Shown here one piece after another: positions 8,148-17,512 of a stretch of 64,000 nt of DNA. Origin of the DNA: Alteromonadaceae bacterium (lineage in GTDB: Bacteria > Pseudomonadota > Gammaproteobacteria > Enterobacterales > Alteromonadaceae). Below the pieces are notes generated by a model. The model was not told the DNA's origin, did not search any database, and worked only from the letters and a program-made list of their open reading frames with translations. How positions within the stretch are numbered: the first letter of the stretch is position 1; each line of letters opens with the position of its first letter. The position numbers were made by a program, and so were the translations under genes. The stretch lies in the NCBI GenBank assembly GCA_014872785.1, contig WKFJ01000016.1, positions 1-64,000 of the forward strand, given 5' to 3'.

Positions 8148-8891
8148 ATGAAACAAGTACTCATAACGGGTGCAACGTCTGGTATCGGTGAACAACTAGC
8201 AATTGATTATGCTAAGTCTGGATGGCAGGTATTTGCATGTGGTCGCAACCAAGCAAAACTCAATGAATTAGCATCCCAGCACCAAGGTATCTCAACGTTT
8301 AGGTTTGATGTAACCGATGCTGACGCAGTGAAAGACGCGGCGCGTTTACTCTCGGGTCAAATTGATCTACTCATACTCAATGCGGGCAATTGCGAATATA
8401 TCGATGATCCAATGCGATTTGATGGCTCGCTATTCGAACGGATAATAAAGGTAAATCTCATTTCACTGGGGTATTGCTTGGAACACTACCTACCGAAAAT
8501 TCGCAAGGGTGGTCAGTTGGCAATTGTGAGTTCCAGTGCGGCCTTTTTGCCTTTCCCACGCGCTACGGCTTATGGCACAACCAAAGCTGGTGCGAGCTAT
8601 CTAGCTAAAACACTAAGCATTGAACTGGCGCGTTACAACATAGATGTCAGTTTGGTTAATCCGGGATTTGTGAAAACCCCACTTACAGATAAAAACGGCT
8701 TTGAAATGCCAATGCGAGTGAGTGTCGATTATGCCTCCAACGCCATCATAAAAGGATTGGAAAAACGCAAAAGAGAAATACATTTCCCTACTAAATTCAC
8801 GTACATACTTAAATTACTTGCGGCTCTACCTGATCCTATCTGGCGTTATATCGCTAATAAAATGGTACGTGCACAACAGGCTCATTCGTAG
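8148..8891 (+). CDS. Short-chain dehydrogenase/reductase, first gene of the Cfa operon
   Basis: NAD(P)-dependent oxidoreductase of the classical SDR family, 247 aa. It shows the TGATSGIG dinucleotide loop (8-15), LNAG (77-80), the catalytic serine in SSSAAF (128-133), Y142-xxx-K146 in AYGTTKAG, and NPGFVKTPL. All catalytic residues are present. The cofactor loop (CGRNQAKL) has an arginine after the second strand, which fits NADP(H). It is followed at a 12-bp distance by the cyclopropane-fatty-acid-synthase gene and starts a five-gene run. In related bacteria an SDR of this type accompanies Cfa, DUF2878 and a chalcone-isomerase-like protein, so a fatty-acyl or membrane-lipid substrate is likely but unproved. 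Confidence 0.9.
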   Translation: MKQVLITGATSGIGEQLAIDYAKSGWQVFACGRNQAKLNELASQHQGISTFRFDVTDADAVKDAARLLSGQIDLLILNAGNCEYIDDPMRFDGSLFERIIKVNLISLGYCLEHYLPKIRKGGQLAIVSSSAAFLPFPRATAYGTTKAGASYLAKTLSIELARYNIDVSLVNPGFVKTPLTDKNGFEMPMRVSVDYASNAIIKGLEKRKREIHFPTKFTYILKLLAALPDPIWRYIANKMVRAQQAHS

Positions 8892-8903
8892 TTGGAGAGA
8901 ACG

Positions 8904-10139
8904 ATGGAACAAATACAATCAAACGCTAAAGAAAATGGCACCGAACGACTAGGATTTTATCAATCATTGGTTTTTCGTTTATTAAGCTCTGCGAACCGTG
9001 GGCAATTAAACATGACAGTAGAAGGTCAACGTTTTCAGTTTGGCGAACAAGAAAATCCATCGCTCGTTGCCGAGGTGCAAGTACTAGACAAGGACATTTT
9101 TAAAACCCTAATGTTCAGAGGCAGTATTGGCATTGCAGAGGACTTCATTGCCGGGAAATGGAAAAGCCCAGATCTCACACGCGTTATCGAGTTTTTTGTG
9201 GCAAATCAACATTCCCTTGACGCGGTAGAGCGCAAGTTCGGCCCAATTCTTAGATTGGGATATTTCTTCAAGAAATTCAAAAATCGTAACAACGTTAAGC
9301 AGGCGAAGAAAAATATCTTGGCGCACTACGATTTGGGTAACCACTTGTATCAGCAGTTTCTCGATTCCAATATGCAATATTCAAGCGCCATATACCCAGA
9401 TACCCTCAGTGACCTTGAACAAGCACAAACACACAAAATGGATACGATATGCCAGCGCCTTCAATTAAAGCCTGGTGATACCGTGATGGAAATTGGCACA
9501 GGCTGGGGGGGACTGGCTATCCACATGGCATCAAAATACGGTTGCGAAGTCACCACGACAACCATTTCTGACGCACAACACGAGTACGCTCAGGCACGCA
9601 TCGAAAAATTGGGATTGAGCGATAAGATCACCCTGTTAAAACAAGACTACCGAAAACTCACTGGCAGTTTCGACAAGCTTGTGAGTATTGAAATGATTGA
9701 GGCCGTTGGTCATGAATACCTCAACGGTTTCTTCGAAAAATGTAGCAGCTTGTTAAAACGAGATGGCCTAATGCTTATCCAAGCAATCACCATCGCCGAC
9801 CAGCGCTATGATTATTACCGGAGGGATGTTGACTTCATACAGACCTACATTTTCCCAGGCGGTTGTTTACCGTCGATTGAACGCATGAGCCGTTCAATCG
9901 CCTCACATACCGATCTTGTCATTCATGAAATGCACGACATTGGATTGCACTACGCTAAGACGCTAGAGCACTGGCGAGAACGTTTCCTAGAAGCTTGGCC
10001 ACAGTTGAGTCAGCAAGGGTTCGATGAACAATTCAAGCGTCTATGGCTCTACTATTTATGCTACTGCGAAGGTGGTTTTTTACAACGCGCCATCAGCACC
10101 GTGCATTTAGTCGCTAGAAAACCAGTTTTCTTAGCCTAG
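8904..10139 (+). CDS. cfa: Cyclopropane-fatty-acyl-phospholipid synthase-type methyltransferase
   Basis: SAM-dependent enzyme that adds a methylene or methyl group to unsaturated acyl chains of membrane phospholipids. The 411-aa protein has the Cfa landmarks in order: an N-terminal lipid-binding part, AHYDLGNHLYQQFLD, the SAM loop VMEIGTGWGG, VSIEMIEAVGHEYL, QTYIFPGGCLPS and HYAKTLEHWRERF. The frame opens with TTG at 8892, but ATG 8904 has GGAGAG 6 bp upstream and is the better start. It belongs to the five-gene run with SDR, DUF2878, chalcone-isomerase-like and DUF3833 genes, a set known elsewhere as a stress-responsive lipid-modification cluster. The exact product may be a cyclopropane or a methylated/furan acyl chain. 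Confidence 0.93.
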   Translation: MEQIQSNAKENGTERLGFYQSLVFRLLSSANRGQLNMTVEGQRFQFGEQENPSLVAEVQVLDKDIFKTLMFRGSIGIAEDFIAGKWKSPDLTRVIEFFVANQHSLDAVERKFGPILRLGYFFKKFKNRNNVKQAKKNILAHYDLGNHLYQQFLDSNMQYSSAIYPDTLSDLEQAQTHKMDTICQRLQLKPGDTVMEIGTGWGGLAIHMASKYGCEVTTTTISDAQHEYAQARIEKLGLSDKITLLKQDYRKLTGSFDKLVSIEMIEAVGHEYLNGFFEKCSSLLKRDGLMLIQAITIADQRYDYYRRDVDFIQTYIFPGGCLPSIERMSRSIASHTDLVIHEMHDIGLHYAKTLEHWRERFLEAWPQLSQQGFDEQFKRLWLYYLCYCEGGFLQRAISTVHLVARKPVFLA

Positions 10140-10159
10140 TTAAACAAAGCAAAACTGAC

Positions 10160-10675
10160 ATGAACACCTCGTCAGGCTACTTCAAGTTTATCAATTTCGT
10201 TATTTTTAAACTCATTTGGGTAGCCGCGGTGGTGTATCAATACGAAGGCCTTTGGGTATGTGTGTCGCTGTTAGCTTTACACTTCATGCTGAGTGAAGAC
10301 AGAGAAGCAGACTTTCGCAGTACCTACAAGGCAATCCTCCTCGGTGTCGGGATCGACTTTACCATGATGGAGGCGGGAGTTTACGTGTTCAACAGCCCTG
10401 GTTTTCCGACTTGGTTGATTTGCATTTGGATAGGATTTGCATTGCTACTCAGGCATGGCATGAGCTGGTTGGGTAAAAAGCCCGTTTATTGGCAGGTGCT
10501 ACTTGGCGCTTGTGGTGGCACCTTGAGCTACTTATCTGGTGCCAAGCTAGGTGCCGTGGAGTTTACCTTAACTCAGATGCAAACCATTTTTGCCTTGGCA
10601 ACAATTTGGGGCACTGTTGTTCCTACATTCTTTTGGCTTATGCGGGAGAAACAAACTAATGCGCAAATGGCCTAG
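10160..10675 (+). CDS. DUF2878 family inner-membrane protein
   Basis: Integral membrane protein of 171 aa with about five hydrophobic segments (for example IFKLIWVAAVVYQ, LWVCVSLLALHFML, LICIWIGFALLL, VLLGACGGTLSYL and TIFALATIWGTVVP). Composition and position identify it as the DUF2878 protein that commonly follows cfa in gammaproteobacteria. Its biochemical role is unknown; presumably it helps the lipid modification in the membrane. Its end overlaps the start of the next gene by 17 bp, a sign of translational coupling. Confidence 0.8.
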   Translation: MNTSSGYFKFINFVIFKLIWVAAVVYQYEGLWVCVSLLALHFMLSEDREADFRSTYKAILLGVGIDFTMMEAGVYVFNSPGFPTWLICIWIGFALLLRHGMSWLGKKPVYWQVLLGACGGTLSYLSGAKLGAVEFTLTQMQTIFALATIWGTVVPTFFWLMREKQTNAQMA

Positions 10676-11180
10676 TATTTTATTTGGGAGTATCGCAATC
10701 ATGACATCTACACTTGCTACGGCTGTCCCTTGGCAAGACATGGAGCTGGTTGGCAAAGGTAAGCTATCCGTTTTATTTTGGGATATCTATAACGCCGAAT
10801 TGTTTACTGAGTCGGGCCAGTATGAAGAATCCAAAACGCCTATCGCGTTGAAGCTCACCTACCTGCGTGATATCGACAAAAAAGACCTTATCAACGAAAC
10901 CATTAAACAATGGGGTAAAGTTGGCTTTAAAGACAAAGTTAAAATCGAATCCTGGTCAGCTAGGCTAGAAGAGTTATGGACTGACGTAGCAGAGAATGAC
11001 TCGATTACCCTGTACATTGACCAAGAGGGCTGTAGTTACTTTTTCTTTAACGAAGAAGAGCTAGGCAAAGTTGATGATCCTCAGTTCAGTAGCGCGTTCC
11101 TTGCTATATGGTTATCTGAAAAAACCACCGCCCCAAAAGTTAGGAAACAACTAATCAAAGGAAGCAAACGCAATGCGTAA
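10659..11180 (+). CDS. Chalcone isomerase-like periplasmic protein
   Basis: Protein of 173 aa with a signal peptide (MRKWPSILFGSIAIMTSTL, probable cleavage after ATA) and the bacterial chalcone-isomerase-like fold. The strand patterns LVGKGKLSVLFWDIYNAELFT and IALKLTYLRDIDKKDLINETI match that family. The frame opens at 10590, but ATG 10659, with GGGAGA about 10 nt upstream, gives the signal peptide and overlaps DUF2878 by 17 bp. Despite the name, no flavonoid chemistry is implied; bacterial members of such operons probably bind fatty acids or lipids. It overlaps the following lipoprotein gene by 8 bp. Confidence 0.8.
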   Translation: MRKWPSILFGSIAIMTSTLATAVPWQDMELVGKGKLSVLFWDIYNAELFTESGQYEESKTPIALKLTYLRDIDKKDLINETIKQWGKVGFKDKVKIESWSARLEELWTDVAENDSITLYIDQEGCSYFFFNEEELGKVDDPQFSSAFLAIWLSEKTTAPKVRKQLIKGSKRNA

Positions 11181-11715
11181 ACTCATTACACGAACAGTGT
11201 CAGCCATGCTGGCAATTTTCCTCGTCGCTAGCTGTACCAGCAATAGTATTGACAGTTACGCGAATACCTCTCCCAAACTCGATTTAAAAACCTTCTTTGA
11301 CGGCAAGTTGAAGGTGTATGGCATGGTGCAAGATATGTCGGGCAACATGACCCGTCGATTTACCGCTGATATTGACGCCAGCTGGGAGGGAGACACAGGC
11401 ATCCTCGATGAAAAGTTTTGGTTTGATGACGGCGAAGAACAAATTCGCATCTGGAAACTCAAAGATTTGGGCAACGGTGACTATTCTGGCACTGCGGGGG
11501 ATGTGGTAGGTACTGCTTTTGGCAGCACGCGAGGTTCCGTTTTTCGCTGGCAATATGTTTTAACCATCCCATACAACGATGGAACCTTGGACGTCAAACT
11601 AGACGATTGGCTTTACCTTATCACTGAAGACCGATTGCTCAATCGCACCAGTATCAATAAATTTGGTTTAGAAGTAGGCGAGATTACGTTGGTTATAGAA
11701 AGACTCGGTTCTTAG
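11173..11715 (+). CDS. DUF3833 family lipoprotein
   Basis: Lipoprotein of 180 aa. The N-terminus is a signal peptide with lipobox LVASC, the lipidated cysteine being C21. The rest matches the DUF3833 pattern: LKTFFDGKLKVYGMVQDMSG, RRFTADIDASW, LDEKFWFDDGEEQIRIW and a C-terminal DWLYLITEDRLLNRTSINKFG. DUF3833 proteins regularly close Cfa/chalcone-isomerase-like operons, and here too it is last. The function is unknown; an envelope lipid-handling role is inferred from context. Its stop lies only 10 bp from the convergent ribA stop, with no separate terminator visible. Confidence 0.85.
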   Translation: MRKLITRTVSAMLAIFLVASCTSNSIDSYANTSPKLDLKTFFDGKLKVYGMVQDMSGNMTRRFTADIDASWEGDTGILDEKFWFDDGEEQIRIWKLKDLGNGDYSGTAGDVVGTAFGSTRGSVFRWQYVLTIPYNDGTLDVKLDDWLYLITEDRLLNRTSINKFGLEVGEITLVIERLGS

Positions 11716-11725
11716 TCGACTGCAT

Positions 11726-12343
11726 TTACTTAAACAAGTGGGGGTCGAACTCGTGCCCCAACTTTTGGGTTTTTGTCTCAAGATATTTTTTGTTATCGTC
11801 AGTGATTCCGTGATCAATGGGAGTTCTTTCCACCACATTAATACCCAAATCGGTTAATGCCTTTATCTTTTTGGGATTATTGGTCATCAAACGAACGCTG
11901 GTGATATTTAAGGTTTCCAACATTAACTTACAGATGTCGTAATTGCGCAAGTCAGCATCGAACCCCAAATGTTCGTTAGCTTCAACCGTGTCTAAACCTT
12001 GGTCTTGCAAGTTGTAGGCTTTGATTTTATTCAGTAAGCCTATGCCACGTCCTTCTTGTCGTAAATAGAGAATAACGCCTTTGCCTTCCGCTACGATGTT
12101 TTGCATGGCTTTTTCCAGTTGGAAGCCACAATCACAACGCGTACTGAACAGTGAATCACCGGTTAAACATTCAGAGTGAATACGAATGGGTACCACGTCC
12201 CCTGATTCCCACTGACCATACGACAATACCACGTGCTCTTGTTGTGACGCGGTTTCTACAAAACCATGAATGGTAAATTGTCCCCAACGGGTGGGTAATT
12301 TTGCAGAACTGACGTATTCGTATAGGGATAAAGATTGGGTCAT
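11726..12343 (-). CDS. ribA: GTP cyclohydrolase II
   Basis: First step of riboflavin synthesis: opens the imidazole ring of GTP to give the diaminopyrimidinone with release of formate and pyrophosphate. The protein is about 205 aa, the usual length of the stand-alone enzyme. It has the zinc cysteines of HSECLTGDSLFSTRCDCG, the RQEGRGIGL loop, VEANEHLGF and the C-terminal TNNPKKI. The frame opens with TTG; the adjacent ATG is preferred. It lies 80 bp downstream of the GGDEF-EAL gene on the same strand and faces the DUF3833 gene. Confidence 0.95.
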   Translation of the reverse strand: MTQSLSLYEYVSSAKLPTRWGQFTIHGFVETASQQEHVVLSYGQWESGDVVPIRIHSECLTGDSLFSTRCDCGFQLEKAMQNIVAEGKGVILYLRQEGRGIGLLNKIKAYNLQDQGLDTVEANEHLGFDADLRNYDICKLMLETLNITSVRLMTNNPKKIKALTDLGINVVERTPIDHGITDDNKKYLETKTQKLGHEFDPHLFK

Positions 12344-12422
12344 CAAGTCTCAACTACTAGCAAATTATCAAAGTGTGGTAAAAGAGAATTCACTATCTTG
12401 CCACATTTGACACTATATGTTG

Positions 12423-15308
12423 TCAGTTTGACTGATTTTCAATAGCCAAGTACGCAATAAATTGTCTTAAATCATTGGGCTTAGCGACGCCATATCCTTG
12501 CGCGTAATCTACCCCAATTTTGCCAAGCTCAGACATTATCTCTTTGGTTTCCACGTACTCGGCTACCGTGCTGATACCCATAGCTTTGGCGACATCTTTC
12601 ATCGAGCACACCATGGCCATATCAATCGGGTCAACCAATATATCTTTTACGAAGCTGCCATCGATTTTGACGTAGTCTACTGGTAGCTTCTTAAGGTGCT
12701 CGTAGCTTGAGAAGCCAATACCAAAATCATCAAGGGCAAACTTACACCCCAAATTATGGAAGGTTTTAATGAATTCCAGGGTTTCTTCCATTTTCACAAT
12801 AGCCATGCTCTCAGTGATCTCAAAGCACACCTTGTGATATGGAATGGCATGTTTTTCAAAGGCGTTTAAGAAAAACAATTTCATATCCTTATCCGCCAGC
12901 GATAAGCCACTTAAGTTAATATTAGCCTGCTCCAGGCTAGCCAAGTGCTCCGGATTTTCCGACAGCCACTTCAAATAGTTTTCAAGTACCCACTTGTCAA
13001 TTTTCGCGCTGAGATTATAGCGTTCGGCGGCCGGTAAAAATGACGCCGGAGGTATCAAGCTGCCGTCTTCTTTTTCGATTCGCAGTAATAACTCGTAATG
13101 ATGTCCTTGTTTCATCTCTTGCAGCGGCAAGTAATGCTGATAAAACAAAACAAAGCGATTATCTTCAAGCGCTTCGTTAATGAGTGAAATAGAGTCCAGG
13201 TCAGCCTCATACTTCTGCATTTTGGCGTCTTCGGTAGAGTAGATGTGAATTTGATTACGACCTTGTTCCTTGGCCAGATAACAGGCCGAATCTGCCATAC
13301 TCATCAACTGCTCGGCAGTCAGCAACTTATCGGTAAACTCTACCATGCCGATACTAACGCCCAGGGTAAACATACGGTTATCCCAGATAAAGCGGTAATC
13401 GCGAACGGTTTTTAACAATTGATTGGCAACATTAAAGCCAAGTACTGAATTGTCGCCATCGAGCATTACAGCAAACTCATCACCGCCCATTCGACCGAGC
13501 ATCCCCTTGCTGGAGACCACATCGTTCAATTGACGAGATAGCTCTTTAATCAATACATCACCGGCCTTATGACCGCAAGAATCGTTAACAGTTTTGAATT
13601 GATCCAGGTCGAGATATAACAGAGTTAGACTGAAATCTGGCTCATGACGCTTGCTCAATACTTCGCTGAGGTTGCTCTCAAAATGACGGCGATTGTAGAC
13701 CCCGGTGAGTGAGTCATGCGTCGCCATGTATTTCAGACTAATATCGCTTTGTTTGCGATCGGTAATATCGACAATTGATCCGAACAGTAATTTACTGCCC
13801 TCTTCATCGCGCAATTGCACTGATATGGCGAACCAAAATTCATTGCCGTCGCGGCGAATGCCTTTCACTTCCTTATTGACCGCTTTACCCTCACTGAGCA
13901 GTTGTCCAACAAGAACATCTCGGTCTTCGCGGTTCGCATAAAACTCAGCAGCGTTTTTAATTTCCTCCAGCATCTGTTCTTCATTATCGTATCCAAACAG
14001 GGTACACATGGCGGGATTTACCGAGATTAACTGGCCATCATGTGTCGAGCTAAACAATCCCTCTGCTGAATTGTTAAAAAAGTCGTAGAAACGCTGTAGA
14101 TCTTTAATCGTGGTTTGTTGCTGTTCGTACTCTTTGTGGATCAGAACTTTTTCATGTGCTTCCAAGGCGACAGCGATCATCAAGACACCCAGCAACAAGA
14201 GTAAGCTCAACAGCAAGTCGCCACCACTGCCCAGTAGGGTGCCGCTTAAAAATATGCCAATGTGAAATATATTGGTCGCAGCGATAGCTGACATACCCAG
14301 CACAAAAATGCGATTTGGCAGACTATTGAAAGGGTTTCGATAGGCGATGGTGCAGCCCAATTGAAACAGCATGGCAGAACTTCCCACCAGCGCAGCGACT
14401 ACAATCTGCCAGTAGGCGTTGGGAATGATTGCGAGAAATAAGAAGGCAGCGGCGAAACCGTAATTAACAAATTGAAATGCCTTGGGTAACCCAACCAACA
14501 GCGAATGAGATATTTTGGCTGTGCTGAATAACACCATTGCTAATACAGCAAGCGTGATTGAGGCCATGTATTGCGCTTGCTGGGTAAGCATGCTCAATAT
14601 CCCCTGAATATTCAGGAATATTGCTAAGAAAGCCAAATTAGTTAGCGCAAACCAAAAGCGAATGGGGCTGTGTAGCATAAAATAGGTGACGAAAAAATAA
14701 ATCGTCAAAATACTTAACGCCCCTGAATAAGCACCAATAAACGTTAGCTCACTGGTGGCTTTTTTAATGATTTCAGTGCTCTTGATGAACTGAATATCAA
14801 ATGCAGTGGGGCCTGTGTCCTGTATCCGAACATAGATTTCAAACTCTTCGCCGTAATCCAGCTCAAACGGCAAAGCAAAGTCACGAAAATTGATAGGACG
14901 ATTAGAATAAGGTCGGTTAGCACCAATAATGGCCGAATGTTTTATTCGGCCAAGTGAATCCATAACATAGATATCCACCATATCCAGCATAGGGTTGCCT
15001 ATGACAAAGGTATAACGAGCGGATTCAATACGTTGATAACTGAAGGCTAGCTTAAACCATAAGGCTTCGTCTGAGCCTAACGGAGTAACGCTATAACTGC
15101 TTTGCCAGTCTAGGCCACCTTGCACGATATCCGAAAGCTGCTTACTTGCGTCAGTTCGCAAATATTGCGCGCTGTTATCAAGCAACATTTGTAAATTGCT
15201 ATCATCCAAAATAATACGGTTATTCTGTGCAGTTGCCATGTGCGACCACGCACCTAGCTGCACTAGTAGAAGTATCCCCCAAATTATTTTTCTAATAACT
15301 AATTTCAC
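12423..15308 (-). CDS. Membrane 7TM-sensor PAS-GGDEF-EAL c-di-GMP protein
   Basis: Large c-di-GMP signalling protein (961 aa). A signal peptide precedes an extracellular 7TMR-DISM-type sensor domain (about 30-180), seven membrane helices (about 190-395), a PAS domain (about 405-520), GGDEF (about 530-690) and EAL (about 700-950). The GGDEF motif is intact (RMGGDEF). The EAL domain has ELL in place of EAL but keeps the other key residues: NINLSG, FEITES, DDFGIGFSS, KIDGSF, AEYVE and QGYG. Phosphodiesterase activity is therefore likely, perhaps with synthesis of c-di-GMP as well. The ligand of the sensor domain is unknown. It is transcribed alone or with ribA. Confidence 0.92.
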   Translation of the reverse strand: MKLVIRKIIWGILLLVQLGAWSHMATAQNNRIILDDSNLQMLLDNSAQYLRTDASKQLSDIVQGGLDWQSSYSVTPLGSDEALWFKLAFSYQRIESARYTFVIGNPMLDMVDIYVMDSLGRIKHSAIIGANRPYSNRPINFRDFALPFELDYGEEFEIYVRIQDTGPTAFDIQFIKSTEIIKKATSELTFIGAYSGALSILTIYFFVTYFMLHSPIRFWFALTNLAFLAIFLNIQGILSMLTQQAQYMASITLAVLAMVLFSTAKISHSLLVGLPKAFQFVNYGFAAAFLFLAIIPNAYWQIVVAALVGSSAMLFQLGCTIAYRNPFNSLPNRIFVLGMSAIAATNIFHIGIFLSGTLLGSGGDLLLSLLLLLGVLMIAVALEAHEKVLIHKEYEQQQTTIKDLQRFYDFFNNSAEGLFSSTHDGQLISVNPAMCTLFGYDNEEQMLEEIKNAAEFYANREDRDVLVGQLLSEGKAVNKEVKGIRRDGNEFWFAISVQLRDEEGSKLLFGSIVDITDRKQSDISLKYMATHDSLTGVYNRRHFESNLSEVLSKRHEPDFSLTLLYLDLDQFKTVNDSCGHKAGDVLIKELSRQLNDVVSSKGMLGRMGGDEFAVMLDGDNSVLGFNVANQLLKTVRDYRFIWDNRMFTLGVSIGMVEFTDKLLTAEQLMSMADSACYLAKEQGRNQIHIYSTEDAKMQKYEADLDSISLINEALEDNRFVLFYQHYLPLQEMKQGHHYELLLRIEKEDGSLIPPASFLPAAERYNLSAKIDKWVLENYLKWLSENPEHLASLEQANINLSGLSLADKDMKLFFLNAFEKHAIPYHKVCFEITESMAIVKMEETLEFIKTFHNLGCKFALDDFGIGFSSYEHLKKLPVDYVKIDGSFVKDILVDPIDMAMVCSMKDVAKAMGISTVAEYVETKEIMSELGKIGVDYAQGYGVAKPNDLRQFIAYLAIENQSN

Positions 15309-15483
15309 GCTACAACTTTTTGTTTTACCAAGACTTTACGCTTATAAAATACCGGCATCAATCTGCCGTTTTCTCACATTATTTAATGAGCATTATTTCG
15401 CTGAGGGAAGATTCCTCCTCCTGCCAGAATAGCACAACCACCGCAAATATTTGTGATGCTTTATGAAGAGGAATAATGCGAAT

Positions 15484-15798
15484 TTAGCTAAGAATGGAAA
15501 ACAGTCGTTGAATATCAGTGTCTGGCTGCATGGCTTCAATCCATATCGACATACTGAGGATTTCGCAGTGCAGCACATAAAGCTCATTGGCAAAGGTAAA
15601 AATAGCCTGATGTCTGTCTGCACCAGAATTCACCTCTTGCACATTAACGGCATCCAATGGCAAGAGTTTATCCACATTCGCTTTAAACTCATTAGCATCG
15701 GTAAAATCGACATCACTAAAATTAGCCTCAACAACCGCTAGTGATGTTTCAATAATGGTTTGCTCTTCTACCAGACTCAGTCGCCATTGATTACTCAT
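15484..15798 (-). CDS. Small acidic hypothetical protein after selO
   Basis: Protein of 104 aa starting 12 bp after selO on the same strand, so probably co-transcribed. It is acidic and has no signal peptide, membrane helix or metal motif. Visible parts are WRLSLVEEQTIIETSLAVVE, DANEFKANVDKLLPLD and a C-terminal hydrophobic helix ANELYVLHCEILSMSIWIEAM. It may belong to one of the small conserved Alteromonadales families (DUF3630-like proteins have a similar size), but I cannot assign it firmly. The 175 bp between it and the GGDEF-EAL gene contains no other gene. Confidence 0.6.
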   Translation of the reverse strand: MSNQWRLSLVEEQTIIETSLAVVEANFSDVDFTDANEFKANVDKLLPLDAVNVQEVNSGADRHQAIFTFANELYVLHCEILSMSIWIEAMQPDTDIQRLFSILS

Positions 15799-15810
15799 TA
15801 TGTGTTCTCT

Positions 15811-17253
15811 TTAACTACTACACGACAGAGCGATGCCCGACTCTGATGCCGGCGGCTCCGCCGCGTAACGTTCGAACCCCGGTTGCTCATTAAAAGGAGA
15901 CTTAAGCACCTTAAGCAAATTTTCAGTCTCTGAAAAATCGCCCTCTTGTGCCTCTTTTATCGCTTTTTGCGCTAAATAGTTCCTCAATACATAACTGGGG
16001 TTGGCCTGCTGCATCGCAGACATGCGCTCAGCTTCAGTGCGAGTTTCTTGGTTAATGCGCTCAATGTAGCGTTGCAACCACTTTGACACGCGTGCTTGAT
16101 CAATAAAATGCCGAGTGAAAGCCTGATTATCAGCGCTTGTACTTACTTCACACAAAGCTCGAAAGCTAATGGTGTAGTCGCGGCGCTCATTAACCAGGAT
16201 GTCCATAAAATCATTCACGATAAGATTGTCATTTGGCAAACTCACTGCAAAGCCAAATTTGCCCTGCATAAGCCTAGTATATTCATCCAGAATCGCAGGC
16301 TCATATTCTCCCAATATTTCACGGATTTCTTCTATATCCATGTGCCCCATAAAGGCCTGTGCGAATGCATTTAGATTCCACAACGCCACACCTGGCTGTT
16401 GATCATAGGCATAACGCCCTTGGTGATCCGAATGGTTACAGATGTAGTCAGGAATAAATTGGTCTAGAAAGGCATAGGGGCCAAAATCAAAGGTAATACC
16501 ATGAATCGACATATTATCGGTGTTCATCACCCCATGACAAAATCCAAATGCTTGCCATTTGGCGATTAATGTTGCGGTGCTGTGTACCACTGCTCGCAGC
16601 AAACCTGCATGCGGCTTATCAACACCGACCAGCTCTGGGAAATGATGTTTGAAAGTATATTCAAAAATCTGATTTAAAGTAGCTTCTTGCTTAGTGTGGT
16701 AGTAGTACTCGAAATGTCCAAAACGAAGGTGGCTTGGCGCCACCCGAATCATCATGGCGCCGGTTTCTAATTGCTCACGCAGCACCGGATGATCGCTAGA
16801 GAATAAACACAGCGCTCTTGAGGTCGGGATACCTAATGCATGTAGCGCTTCGCTGGCCAAATATTCTCGTATAGTAGAGCGCAATACCGCACGGCCGTCG
16901 CCCATGCGGCTATATGGCGTCTGTCCTGCGCCTTTGAGGTGTAAATCCCAGCTTTTGCCACTGTTATCTTGCCATTCCCCTAGCAATAAGCCGCGACCAT
17001 CTCCCAAATCAGGGTTCCAAACACCGAACTGATGCCCGCCATACTTTTGTGCAATGGCATCTCTTCCTAGTGCATTGTTCCGCCCCATCAACGACATTAA
17101 CTCGTCAGCTTTTTGCCATTGATTGGGGATGTTAAGTTCGTGGGCTAAGTCGCGGTTATAAATCGACAACTGCATGCTGTGTAGCAATGAGGGACTCACC
17201 TGTGACACAGTATTGGACAAGCTTTGAGCGTAATGATGCGTTATCTGAGACAC
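15811..17253 (-). CDS. selO: SelO family protein adenylyltransferase
   Basis: Pseudokinase-fold enzyme that transfers AMP from ATP to Ser/Thr/Tyr of target proteins; in E. coli (YdiU) it is linked to redox stress. The 480-aa length is typical. Family motifs are KYGGHQFGVWNPDLGDGRG, LKGAGQTPYSRMGDGRAVLR, REYLASEALHALGIPTSR, HGVMNTDNMSIHG and FDFGPYAFLD, the last two carrying the metal and catalytic aspartates. The C-terminus ends ALSCSS, the cysteine version of the motif that holds selenocysteine in animal SelO. A small acidic protein gene follows 12 bp later. Confidence 0.95.
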   Translation of the reverse strand: MSQITHHYAQSLSNTVSQVSPSLLHSMQLSIYNRDLAHELNIPNQWQKADELMSLMGRNNALGRDAIAQKYGGHQFGVWNPDLGDGRGLLLGEWQDNSGKSWDLHLKGAGQTPYSRMGDGRAVLRSTIREYLASEALHALGIPTSRALCLFSSDHPVLREQLETGAMMIRVAPSHLRFGHFEYYYHTKQEATLNQIFEYTFKHHFPELVGVDKPHAGLLRAVVHSTATLIAKWQAFGFCHGVMNTDNMSIHGITFDFGPYAFLDQFIPDYICNHSDHQGRYAYDQQPGVALWNLNAFAQAFMGHMDIEEIREILGEYEPAILDEYTRLMQGKFGFAVSLPNDNLIVNDFMDILVNERRDYTISFRALCEVSTSADNQAFTRHFIDQARVSKWLQRYIERINQETRTEAERMSAMQQANPSYVLRNYLAQKAIKEAQEGDFSETENLLKVLKSPFNEQPGFERYAAEPPASESGIALSCSS

Positions 17254-17512
17254 GATAATTAGTCATAAAGTTTTAATTTTATTAGTTTGCATTAAAAATG
17301 TTGCAATTGGCATCTAAATCAACAGTTTTAAAGCTATAACCCTACATTTTATAAGGTTTATTTCATAATAATTCACAATTTAATCAATAGCATTTCCCGT
17401 TAAATTGGCTAAAGTTACAGGTTGAGAACAGCTCCTTCACTAGCTTATCAATAAAAACAATATCAAGTTGTCTGGAGTAACCATACTGAACAAATAACCG
17501 AGGACGTGTGTT
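17254..17512. promoter_or_regulatory. Divergent promoter region between selO and the chemoreceptor gene
   Basis: A 259-bp AT-rich gap between divergently transcribed genes, so it must hold both promoters. A GAGGA ribosome site (about 17502) precedes the chemoreceptor ATG. I see no convincing sigma28 or operator motif and no open frame. Confidence 0.4.

Noticed and set aside
12410..12427. Imperfect palindrome TGACACTATATGTTGTCA-like at the end of the GGDEF-EAL gene as a terminator
   Set aside because: The stem is short and imperfect with no T-run; not enough for a call.
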